DNA of 64,000 nucleotides from Microcaldota archaeon (GTDB taxonomy: Archaea; Micrarchaeota; Micrarchaeia; Micrarchaeales; CABMGC01). Where the stretch lies: NCBI GenBank assembly GCA_021818925.1, contig JAKASU010000001.1, positions 231,972 to 295,971 of the forward strand. The letters are read 5' to 3'. This document shows positions 55,460 through 63,013 of this stretch, piece by piece; the stretch's first letter is position 1, and each line of letters begins with the position of its first letter. The position numbers and the translations under genes were made by a program. The notes under the pieces are model-generated. The model made no database searches. It was not told where the DNA came from and was given only the letters and a program-made list of their open reading frames with translations.

Positions 55460-57022
55460 CTAACCGTATCTCAGGAAGAAGAAGAAGGTGGAGGTGTAGA
55501 GTATGCTGTACCACAGCATCCAGAGCGCTCCGGAGATGTTGGAGAGCAGCATCGCCACCGCGCTGCCTAAGAAGAGGATTGCGGAGAACGCGAGCTCCGC
55601 GCTGGAGTTCCTAACCGAAACGAGTATGCGGCTCGACCTGTCACGGACTATGCTGCCCTTGAACCAGCCCTTGAGCGAGCTTGAAGCGAACATGGCAGAT
55701 ATGGCTCCCCTAAGCCTTGTGAAAGAGAGTGCGAAGTTGAGGAAGAAGAGCATGAGGCCCTCAAGATATGAATCGAAGTAGGCCTTTGTGAGCGCGATCG
55801 GCACTATGAGCGAGAGCAGGAACGATGCCGCTCCGAGTATCTCGAGGTTTATGGCTGTGGATGAGGCGTTGATGAACTGCGACGTGCTCGAGTAAGCGAA
55901 CGGTGCGGCTGAGAAGACGGTCAGCAGCGACACGACGGTGAAGAGTACCAGTATCGCGGAGAGGTAGTTGAGCCCGAAGCCGTGGGCCAGGTAGTCGACC
56001 TTTGAGAATAGCGTTGCCCTGTGGCTCTTGTCGGACCTTATGCGCCTCAGGAAGTAGAAGAGGAACTGGGTGTCGCCGTAGTTGTAGCGCCACTGCTGGC
56101 TGCAAAGCTCCGAGAATGTGAGCGGCTTGCCGAGCGCGTACGCCCTGGGCACGTAGACGCTCTTGAAGTTGTGCATGTCTGACTCGAAGCTGAAGAACGT
56201 GTCCTCTGTGACATACGCAGGGAATCCTCCTATCGAGTCTATGGCCGAGCGCCTTATCAGGCCGCACGAGCCGGCGAATATCGCGGTGCCGTTTAGCGCC
56301 CTTGCAGGCTGTATGAACCTGAAGAACAGCGTGTCGAAGAGGTCTACGCTGTCTGAGAAGAGCGACGCCTTCTCGAACCTCTTCTCTGTCTGCACAAATG
56401 CCACGCGCTCGTCCTGGAAGTACGGGAGCAGGTCCTTCACGAAGTTGGGATTGACGAGGCGCTCGTCAGCGTCGAAGATGGCGACGAACTCCTCTTTGGA
56501 ATGCTGCAGCGCGTTGTTCAGCGCGCCGACCTTGAAGTCCTTCCTGCTGTCCCTGTGTATGTAGTTCACGCCGTACTTCTCGCACAGGGCGCGCTTGCCG
56601 CTTATCATCGCCTCGTCCTGCGAATCGTCAGCAAGGTAGAAAGCTATCCTCTTCGGGTCGTAGTCAATCTCCTTCAGGCTTTTGAGGTTCTTCTCTATGA
56701 ACTCGGGGGTTTCGGAGTAGGTGGGTATTAGCACTGCGACTGTCGGGTACCTCTTTATCGGCCTCAGGCCTTGTGTCAGCTTCTCGAGGTACTCGTCGTA
56801 GAAGTAGGACTTGTAGTACGAGTACGAGGTGACGGCGTTGAACACCAGCGATATGAGCGAGAGTATGCCGTAGGCTACGGCGAGCGCGAAAACGATGCCG
56901 TTAGCAGCTGTGAGCATCAGGTAGACCGCGAACGCCATGCTGAGAAGGGATATTGTTATGAACAGCGCAACAATGAACAGCCTAAGCGGCCTGCTCTTCC
57001 TGTTTTCACTCATATTTACCAT
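55460..57022 (-). CDS. Membrane glycosyltransferase family 2, cellulose-synthase-like
   Basis: A 520-aa processive-type GT2. Two N-terminal helices, then VAVLIPTYSETPEFIEKNLKSL, FYLADDS (first Asp), AIFDADERL (DxD), TEDTFFSFE (catalytic base) and QQWRYNYGDTQF (QxxRW product-binding motif), followed by three to four C-terminal helices. It should make or extend a polysaccharide or glycolipid while passing it across the membrane. ATG 57022 follows an AT-rich promoter (ttaattaatatta); ATG 57013 is an alternative. Confidence 0.9.
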   Translation of the reverse strand: MVNMSENRKSRPLRLFIVALFITISLLSMAFAVYLMLTAANGIVFALAVAYGILSLISLVFNAVTSYSYYKSYFYDEYLEKLTQGLRPIKRYPTVAVLIPTYSETPEFIEKNLKSLKEIDYDPKRIAFYLADDSQDEAMISGKRALCEKYGVNYIHRDSRKDFKVGALNNALQHSKEEFVAIFDADERLVNPNFVKDLLPYFQDERVAFVQTEKRFEKASLFSDSVDLFDTLFFRFIQPARALNGTAIFAGSCGLIRRSAIDSIGGFPAYVTEDTFFSFESDMHNFKSVYVPRAYALGKPLTFSELCSQQWRYNYGDTQFLFYFLRRIRSDKSHRATLFSKVDYLAHGFGLNYLSAILVLFTVVSLLTVFSAAPFAYSSTSQFINASSTAINLEILGAASFLLSLIVPIALTKAYFDSYLEGLMLFFLNFALSFTRLRGAISAMFASSSLKGWFKGSIVRDRSSRILVSVRNSSAELAFSAILFLGSAVAMLLSNISGALWMLWYSILYTSTFFFFLRYG

Positions 57023-57089
57023 CAAAGATACAGATGATTGAAGATACGTTAGATACTAATATTAATTAAGTGTTGAGATACCTATCGAT

Positions 57090-57175
57090 GCCGGGGTGGC
57101 AGAATCTGGTCATCGCGCTGGTCCCGAAAACCAGTGCCCTTTACGGGCTTTAGGGTTCAAATCCCTACCCCGGCG
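57090..57175 (+). tRNA. tRNA-Ser (anticodon CGA) with C33
   Basis: Class II tRNA: acceptor GCCGGGG/CCCCGGC, a long variable arm (CCC...GGG stem) and T-arm TAGGG-TTCAAAT-CCCTA. The anticodon stem CTGGT/ACCAG encloses CCCGAAA, so the anticodon is CGA but position 33, nearly always U, is C. The D-stem also shows an A-C mismatch at 12-23. Discriminator G fits serine. CCA not encoded. Confidence 0.92.
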
Positions 57176-57319
57176 TTTGCTTTGCGCAACCGACTTCAAA
57201 ACCGAACAGTTTTGTCTCGTATTATATAAGTTGAAGTCGACATAATATCAAGGGCGTGGCGGCGGGCGTTCACTACCGGTTCTCCCCGATCCATGTGTCT
57301 CTTGCCCTGCCGCTCTTCC

Positions 57320-58522
57320 CTATGCGCCTTTTGTGAACTCGGAAAGAAGCACGGTAGCGTACGCGCCCTTCGGAAGCGAGAACGAGACCACGAGTCCGCC
57401 GTCATCCCTGCATGCGAGATCCTTAACGGGAGACAGAAGAGGCCTGTACGAGCCCTTCATAGAGAGCTCCGGCATTGCCTTTATCGAAAACATCTCCTTT
57501 GACAACTGCATGCGTTCCATCGCCTCCCTGGCGTATTCGCTGATATGATCGTCGTTGCTCTCGTAGCCTACGAGCGCGCCGAGCGGGAAGTCGCCGCTCT
57601 CATGAACATTCTCCTCATCCGGGAAGCCGAAGATGTTGCTGCCCGCATATGCGATGCTTTTGAAGTCCTCGTTCCTTATCCTCTGCTCGAGCTCCTCGTT
57701 GAATATCTGAGACTGCACCGCGTGTATGAACATCATCGCTATTCCCCTCGGCAGAAGGCGCAGAGCGTTCGCATAGTTGCCAGGATATCTCGATAGGTGG
57801 TAGAGAACCTTGCGCTCGCCGCGCATGTATCTCGGAAACGTGTCAAGCGCCTGCTTGAAGTCCAGCGTATCATGCAGCGCGTTCCTCGCCTCCCTCATCC
57901 GCGCGTTCCTCTCGTTGCCCGTTCCCGTCAGGTACTCCATCGCCGCACTCTCGAAATCGCCCCTGAGAATGGACAGGCCGATGGAGGCGTTGTTGCCGCG
58001 CTCGCCGAACCGCTGCGAGCCGAAGTAGTTTGGCATGCGCCCCTTGAGCTCCTCGATTATCGGCTCCGCGTTCTCGGGATGCTGCGCTTCGCGTAGCCTG
58101 GCCTCGAACGAGTTCCCGAGGAGCTGGCCGAGCTCCACGCCGTTGCTCCTCCACTGGCCGTTTATGCTTATCCCGCTTATGCGCACGCTGCCCAAATCGT
58201 AATCCGTTGTGTGGAAGACGCTCGCGAGCTGCACGCTCACAGACTTCTTGTCCTTGGAACCCGCGTATGCTATCGACTTCCTGCCGTGGCCCATCTTCTT
58301 GGCGATGGCGAGGAGCGCGTCGACAGTGTTCCAGTCCCTCTTCTGCAGCACGAACGCTATGTGCTTGCCTCCTGGTACCTCCTCGCATCCTGCACTTTTT
58401 GCGTCGTATCTCATGCCTGGAGCCAGGACCGCGCCGCCACTGGTTATCTCCTTGACCACGAAATCTTCAGGCGACAGCTTGGCGACGCCGCCGGTGCCAG
58501 CGTGTCTCGTTAACGTCAGCAT
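57320..58522 (-). CDS. truD: tRNA pseudouridine synthase TruD
   Basis: A 400-aa TruD, which makes pseudouridine at position 13 of tRNA. The catalytic Asp91 is in YAGSKDKKS; FVVKEI near the N-terminus, YFGSQRFG near 160 and FIHAVQSQIFNEEL are the other family blocks. The length is typical of archaeal TruD. Divergent from the gene at 58579. Confidence 0.94.
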   Translation of the reverse strand: MLTLTRHAGTGGVAKLSPEDFVVKEITSGGAVLAPGMRYDAKSAGCEEVPGGKHIAFVLQKRDWNTVDALLAIAKKMGHGRKSIAYAGSKDKKSVSVQLASVFHTTDYDLGSVRISGISINGQWRSNGVELGQLLGNSFEARLREAQHPENAEPIIEELKGRMPNYFGSQRFGERGNNASIGLSILRGDFESAAMEYLTGTGNERNARMREARNALHDTLDFKQALDTFPRYMRGERKVLYHLSRYPGNYANALRLLPRGIAMMFIHAVQSQIFNEELEQRIRNEDFKSIAYAGSNIFGFPDEENVHESGDFPLGALVGYESNDDHISEYAREAMERMQLSKEMFSIKAMPELSMKGSYRPLLSPVKDLACRDDGGLVVSFSLPKGAYATVLLSEFTKGA

Positions 58523-58536
58523 GGAACCATTAAAAA

Positions 58537-58548
58537 GGATATAATACC
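58537..58548 (+). promoter_or_regulatory. TATA box of the PRODH-like operon
   Basis: GGATATAATACC lies about 32-42 bases before TTG 58579; TTAGGGG further down provides a ribosome-binding sequence for that start. Confidence 0.5.
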
Positions 58549-58578
58549 ATTACTATACCTATTATTTAGGGGTTTAGT

Positions 58579-59388
58579 TTGGCCGAACGCGCAATAGCGG
58601 AAAGGCTGCTATATAGGATAATCAAGAAGCACATAGCAGGCACGACTATGAGCTCAGCGATAGAGAAGGCGAGGGAGCTCAACGACAAGAAACTGCCCGT
58701 TTCCATAGCATTCCTCAGCGAGAGCGCGAGGGACAGCACGAAGGCGAGATACGCTACGACAACGTACCTCGAGCTGATAAGGCGGATAGCAAGGATGGGC
58801 CTGAAGGCGAGCGTGCAGGTGCCGCTGGACCAGATAGGATTCGATATCTCTGACGAGGTCGCGGAGAAGAACGTGAACGACATACTCAATACAGCAAAAA
58901 CCTACGGGGTTTTCGTCTGGCTCGAGATACGCGACCACAGGTTCACACTGCCGGGCTTCCTCCACGACGCGAAGGGCGTGGGCTACGCGATCAACGCAGA
59001 TCACGCGGACGATTACCTGCGTGTCAACAGAGGCCATATACGCGCCGTCAAGATACTCTGCACCGAGTCTCACGGCGACGGCAAGGAGACCGCGAAGAGG
59101 GTATCGGGCAGCGTAAAGAACGCGGTGAAGTCGGTGGCCAGCGCGGTGGTCCAGTCAGCGCCTGACGGCACCCTGCGCGAACTCCTCAACGGCTCAAACG
59201 TGAAGAAGTCGCTCATATTCGAATTCCAGCTCGGGTACAACAGCCAGAAGATCGGAAAGATTGTGAGAAGGGGGGCGCGGACGAGCATATACGTGCCCTT
59301 CGGGAAGGACTGGGAGCACTACGCAGTAAGCAAGACCCCGGAGCGATATGCAAGATTCCTCGCAACGAGGATACTGAAGGAGGCTTAG
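58579..59388 (+). CDS. Proline dehydrogenase-like protein
   Basis: A 269-aa TIM-barrel protein resembling monofunctional proline dehydrogenase. Matching segments: PVSIAFLSESARD, then LIRRIARMGLKASVQVPLDQIGFDISDEVAEKN, and the C-terminal FEFQLGYN with SIYVPFGKDWEHY, which in PRODH lines the FAD/substrate pocket. Slightly shorter than typical (~300 aa), and no P5C dehydrogenase is adjacent, so the substrate may differ. Starts at TTG 58579 behind a TATA box. It is followed after one base by the epimerase gene. Confidence 0.72.
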   Translation: MAERAIAERLLYRIIKKHIAGTTMSSAIEKARELNDKKLPVSIAFLSESARDSTKARYATTTYLELIRRIARMGLKASVQVPLDQIGFDISDEVAEKNVNDILNTAKTYGVFVWLEIRDHRFTLPGFLHDAKGVGYAINADHADDYLRVNRGHIRAVKILCTESHGDGKETAKRVSGSVKNAVKSVASAVVQSAPDGTLRELLNGSNVKKSLIFEFQLGYNSQKIGKIVRRGARTSIYVPFGKDWEHYAVSKTPERYARFLATRILKEA

Positions 59389-59389
59389 G

Positions 59390-60352
59390 ATGCAGCAGAA
59401 CGATGCCGATGATGTTGTTTTCGTCACAGGCGCTACCGGCAGGCTGGGCCGCGCAGTGGTGAAGACGCTGACGCAGGACGGATGCACCGTAAGGGCGCTG
59501 ATGATAGCTAAGGAGGAGGTGAGGCACCTTCCCCCGGGAACGGTGCCGTTCTCAGGCACGCTCCTGAACAAGCAGGTACTTGACGATGCGTGCAGGGGAG
59601 CCGGAGTCGTGTTCCACTTTGCGGCGATAGTAGGCGTTGCGAACGCAACTGCCGAGGAGGCGATGACCACCAATGTCGAGGGCACAAAGAACCTGCTTGA
59701 TGCGTGCAAGAGGAACAACGTAAAGCACCTCATATTCAGCAGCAGCATCGACGTGTACGGCAGCAAGAGGAAGGGCAGCCTGAGCGAGGAGACGAGGCCA
59801 ATGCCCACGGACAAGTACGGCTACAGCAAGATGCTCGCCGAGCAGGAGATAATGAAGAGCGGTGTGCCATACACTATACTGCGCATAGGCACGATATACG
59901 GGCACGGGTTCGAGCACTCATTCTTCAAGGTCTTCCGAGCGATAAGAGAGGGCAAGATGGTGATAGTGGGGAGGGGCAACAACCACATGTCGCTGATAAG
60001 CCTGCAAGACCTGATCAAGGCGATAATGCTCGTCAAGGAGAACAGGCAGACCGCGACGGACAGGGTGTACAACGTAAGCGACGGCGTAGCGTATACGCAA
60101 GAGGGGCTGATAGACACCGCAGCGGACCTCCTGAAGGTGGAGAGGCCGAAGAGGCACGTGTCAGAGCTGCTGGTCAAGATGCTGGCGAAATCGAGGGGCC
60201 TTGACAGCGACGAGCTGAGGTTTCTGACATCGGAACGGGTGCTTGACATAAGCAGGATAAAGAAGGATCTGGGGTTCGCTCCAGACATCGACATAAAGAC
60301 AGGGATGGGAGAGCTGGTAAACGAATTCTTAAATAGGGCTAAGACGAAATAG
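59390..60352 (+). CDS. NAD-dependent epimerase/dehydratase (extended SDR)
   Basis: A 320-aa extended short-chain dehydrogenase. VFVTGATGRLGRAV is the NAD site, SSSIDVYGS and YGYSKMLAEQ (Tyr-x3-Lys) the catalytic centre, and RIGTIYGHG the substrate loop. It probably converts a nucleotide sugar or a terpenoid/sterol-like substrate. It is co-transcribed with the PRODH-like gene (1-base gap) and 10 bases before GGGP synthase. Confidence 0.9.
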   Translation: MQQNDADDVVFVTGATGRLGRAVVKTLTQDGCTVRALMIAKEEVRHLPPGTVPFSGTLLNKQVLDDACRGAGVVFHFAAIVGVANATAEEAMTTNVEGTKNLLDACKRNNVKHLIFSSSIDVYGSKRKGSLSEETRPMPTDKYGYSKMLAEQEIMKSGVPYTILRIGTIYGHGFEHSFFKVFRAIREGKMVIVGRGNNHMSLISLQDLIKAIMLVKENRQTATDRVYNVSDGVAYTQEGLIDTAADLLKVERPKRHVSELLVKMLAKSRGLDSDELRFLTSERVLDISRIKKDLGFAPDIDIKTGMGELVNEFLNRAKTK

Positions 60353-60362
60353 GTTTGTTTCT

Positions 60363-61157
60363 ATGTCTATAAGGATCGGGAAAGTTGAGAAGTACATAAA
60401 CGACACTCTGGCGAGCAAGGGCTCGATGCTGTTCATGCTCATAGACCCTGTCGACTACAAGAGCGCGGAGGAGGCGATAAAGACGGGCGCGTCCAGCGCC
60501 GAGGGGGGAGCGGATCTTGTGCTTATCGGAGGCAGCATAGGAGCGCAGGGCGAACTGCTCGATAGCGTGACAAGGGGGATAAAGGAGAGGGTGAAGCACG
60601 TGCCCGTTGTGCTCTTCCCCGGAAACATAGCGACGCTTACGCCCTACGCAGACGCCGTATACTTCATGTCGTTGCTCAACGCAAGGAATCCCTACTGGAT
60701 CACGCAGGCGCAGATGCTTGCGGCTCCGCTAATCAAGCACATGAAGATAGAGCCGCTGCCTATCGGCTACATAGTGGTGGAGCCGGGGGGCACTGTCGGA
60801 TGGGTCGGTGACGTCAACATGGTCCCGAGGGCAAAGCCGAGAATCGCTGCTGCGCTCGCGAACGCTGGCGAATATCTTGGCAACAGAATAATAATAACCG
60901 ATGCCGGATCGAATCCGCAGCTGCAGGGCTTCGGGCCCATACCCACAAGCATAATCAGCGCGGTCAAGAACTCAATAACGGTCCCGTACATCGTCGGAGG
61001 CGGCATAAGGACCACGGAGCAGCTCAGGAACGCTTACAGGGCTGGGGCCGACATTGTGCAGATAGGCGCGGTGCTTGAGGAGAAGAACGGCGGCACCAAG
61101 GTGCTCGTCTCCAAGTTCGCAAAAGTGGCGAAGGAGGAGGGGAAGAGAAGAAGGTAG
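60363..61157 (+). CDS. Geranylgeranylglyceryl phosphate synthase
   Basis: A 264-aa TIM-barrel prenyltransferase that joins geranylgeranyl diphosphate to glycerol-1-phosphate, the first committed step of archaeal membrane lipids. Signatures: FMLIDPVDY, LVLIGGSIGAQG, PVVLFPGNIATLTPYADAVYFMSLLNARNPYWIT, YIVVEPGGTVGWVGD, IIITDAGSNPQ and IVGGGIRTTEQ (phosphate-binding). Length normal. It precedes the NFACT and RNase Z genes on the same transcript. Confidence 0.95.
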   Translation: MSIRIGKVEKYINDTLASKGSMLFMLIDPVDYKSAEEAIKTGASSAEGGADLVLIGGSIGAQGELLDSVTRGIKERVKHVPVVLFPGNIATLTPYADAVYFMSLLNARNPYWITQAQMLAAPLIKHMKIEPLPIGYIVVEPGGTVGWVGDVNMVPRAKPRIAAALANAGEYLGNRIIITDAGSNPQLQGFGPIPTSIISAVKNSITVPYIVGGGIRTTEQLRNAYRAGADIVQIGAVLEEKNGGTKVLVSKFAKVAKEEGKRRR

Positions 61158-61163
61158 GGCAGC

Positions 61164-62018
61164 GTGCCCGGCAAGATCCGCCCGCTTTCCTCTGCTGAAC
61201 TGCATGTGATAGCGGAGGAGTTGCAGGCCATAGTATCCTCGCATTTCAAGAACTTCTATGAGCTTAGGGAGGGCTCGTTCCTAATCGCGTTCTCCAAGGA
61301 GAGGAGGGAGACGGACGTGTACGTCAACCTCGCCAATACGGTCAACATAACCGAGTTCAGGGAGAAGGTTGGGGCCCCGACCGAATTTGCGCTGGCTGTG
61401 AGGAAGAGGCTCGACGGCAGCAGGGTCGAGAGCGTGGAGCAGCACGGCACCGACAGGATACTCGTGATAAGGTTTTCCGGAAAGGAGGAGAGGCGAATGG
61501 TGATAGAGATGTTCAACAAGGGCAATCTCCTGCTTGTGAGCAAGGATGGCATAATAGAGCAGGCGTACAGCAGCAGGGACTTCAAGGAGAGAAGCGTGAG
61601 GAGGAGCATGCTCTACAGCTTCCCTGAGCAGAAGGGCAGGGCTACGCACGAGGCTGAATCTGAAAGGCTGGAAAGCATGAAAGAGAAGGGCTTCAAGACA
61701 CTAAGCCAGCTCATGGACTCGCTCTTCGCCGAGGAGAGGTCGGCCGCAGCGGTAAATCCTGAGAAGAACAGGGAGGTGGAGGAGCTGAGGAAGAGTGTGG
61801 AGAAGCTGCGCAGGCAGATAGATGAGATGAGGGCCAACGGCGAGCAGTACAAGAGGATAGCGAACAGGATCTTCGAGCGGATGCGGGAGGTTAACGATCT
61901 ACTCGAGCAGGCCAGGAAGAGCAAGGCCAGACGCGCTGAGGAGCTGACGCCAAGTGCGGGGATAGCAGTTAAAAGGGTTGATGCGAAGAAGAAGACTGTG
62001 ACAGTGGAGATGGACTGA
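61164..62018 (+). CDS. NFACT-N domain protein (truncated Rqc2/NEMF homologue)
   Basis: A 284-aa protein resembling the N-terminal third of NEMF/Tae2/RqcH. The NFACT-N pattern is visible: ETDVYVNLANTVNITEF, GAPTEFALAVRKRLDGSRVESVEQHGTDRILVIRF and RMVIEMFNKGNLLLVSKDGII. A coiled coil (~205-260) follows, but the NFACT-R domain, present in the full ~600-aa protein, is missing, and the C-terminus ends in a short strand pair. Rqc2 homologues handle stalled 60S/50S subunits. Whether this short form can do that is unknown. GTG start at 61164, 6 bases after GGGPS. Confidence 0.8.
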   Translation: MPGKIRPLSSAELHVIAEELQAIVSSHFKNFYELREGSFLIAFSKERRETDVYVNLANTVNITEFREKVGAPTEFALAVRKRLDGSRVESVEQHGTDRILVIRFSGKEERRMVIEMFNKGNLLLVSKDGIIEQAYSSRDFKERSVRRSMLYSFPEQKGRATHEAESERLESMKEKGFKTLSQLMDSLFAEERSAAAVNPEKNREVEELRKSVEKLRRQIDEMRANGEQYKRIANRIFERMREVNDLLEQARKSKARRAEELTPSAGIAVKRVDAKKKTVTVEMD

Positions 62019-62022
62019 GCCG

Positions 62023-62916
62023 ATGAAGATCAAGACGATAATACTTGGCACCGCGGGTTCCGCGCCGACGGTAGAGAGGCGCATGCCCAGCGTTGCGGTC
62101 ATGTTTGAGGGAGACGTGCTGCTCTTCGACTGCGGAGAAGGTACGCAGTTCCGCATGCTTGAGCACAGGATCAACCCGGTGAGAGTCAGGGCGATATTCA
62201 TCAGCCACGCGCACGGGGACCACACGATAGGGATAGCGGGCCTTGTTAGGACGATGGGGATGAACAACAGGAGGACGCCGCTCCACATCTTCGTTCCGGC
62301 AGGCGACGAGAAGATAATATCGAGCCTGATAACCTTCGACAAGGCGCTCATCGGCTACAAGATAATCGTCAAGGGCGTAAGGTCGGGGCTTGTGTACTCA
62401 GGCAGGGACTACGAGGTCATTGCGTTCAAGCTCAGGCACACAATACCCACCTACGGCTACGTACTTAGAGAGAGGAGCAGGATCAAGTTCAACAAGGAGG
62501 CGGCGCACAGGCTGGGCCTGCGCGGCGAGATGTTCTCGAAGCTCGAGAGGAGCGGCAGGATAAGGATAGGCAAGAGGACCGTGAAGCTGAAGCAGGTCAG
62601 CTGGAAGCAGGAAGGCAAGAAGATAGTGTACGCGACGGATACGAGGCCCACGCCAGCGACAGTGGCAGCGGCGAAGGACGCGGATCTGCTGATACACGAG
62701 TCGTCCTACAAAGCGGCGGAGATAAACCTCGCGAGGCAGAGGATGCACTCGTCGGCAGGGGAGGTGGCGCAGCTAGCGAAGAGGGCGCACGTCAAGAGGC
62801 TTGTGCTCACCCACATAAGCGCGAGGCACAGGACGGATGACGAGCTGTTGCGCGACGCAAGAAAATATTTCAAGAACACTGTGGTCGCGAAGGACGGCTA
62901 CACTCTCGTTATTTAA
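62023..62916 (+). CDS. rnz: RNase Z (tRNA 3' endonuclease)
   Basis: A 297-aa metallo-beta-lactamase nuclease that trims tRNA 3' trailers. The zinc site FISHAHGDH has His62, His64, Asp66 and His67; further ligands are in KLRHTIPTYGY and YATDTRP, and LTHISARH is motif near the C-terminus. The exosite loop (RLGLRGEMFSKLERSGR) is typical of the short form. Its tRNA-Val neighbour starts 23 bases downstream. Confidence 0.95.
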   Translation: MKIKTIILGTAGSAPTVERRMPSVAVMFEGDVLLFDCGEGTQFRMLEHRINPVRVRAIFISHAHGDHTIGIAGLVRTMGMNNRRTPLHIFVPAGDEKIISSLITFDKALIGYKIIVKGVRSGLVYSGRDYEVIAFKLRHTIPTYGYVLRERSRIKFNKEAAHRLGLRGEMFSKLERSGRIRIGKRTVKLKQVSWKQEGKKIVYATDTRPTPATVAAAKDADLLIHESSYKAAEINLARQRMHSSAGEVAQLAKRAHVKRLVLTHISARHRTDDELLRDARKYFKNTVVAKDGYTLVI

Positions 62917-62939
62917 TCTTAATTACGAAAGATTTTCGC

Positions 62940-63010
62940 GGAGGCATCGTCTAGTGGCAGGACGGCAGATTGACATTCTGCAAGCACGAGTCCGATTCTC
63001 GTTGCCTCCA
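62940..63010 (+). tRNA. tRNA-Val (anticodon GAC) with C55
   Basis: Acceptor GGAGGCA/TGCCTCC, anticodon stem-loop GCAGA-TTGACAT-TCTGC giving GAC. The T-arm ACGAG-TCCGATT-CTCGT has C at position 55, where U (pseudouridine) is nearly universal. Discriminator A; CCA not encoded. Confidence 0.93.
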
Positions 63011-63013
63011 TTT

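Noticed and set aside
57196-57405. 69-aa minus-strand ORF between tRNA-Ser and truD
   Set aside because: Basic composition, no promoter fit, and it overlaps the truD end in another frame.
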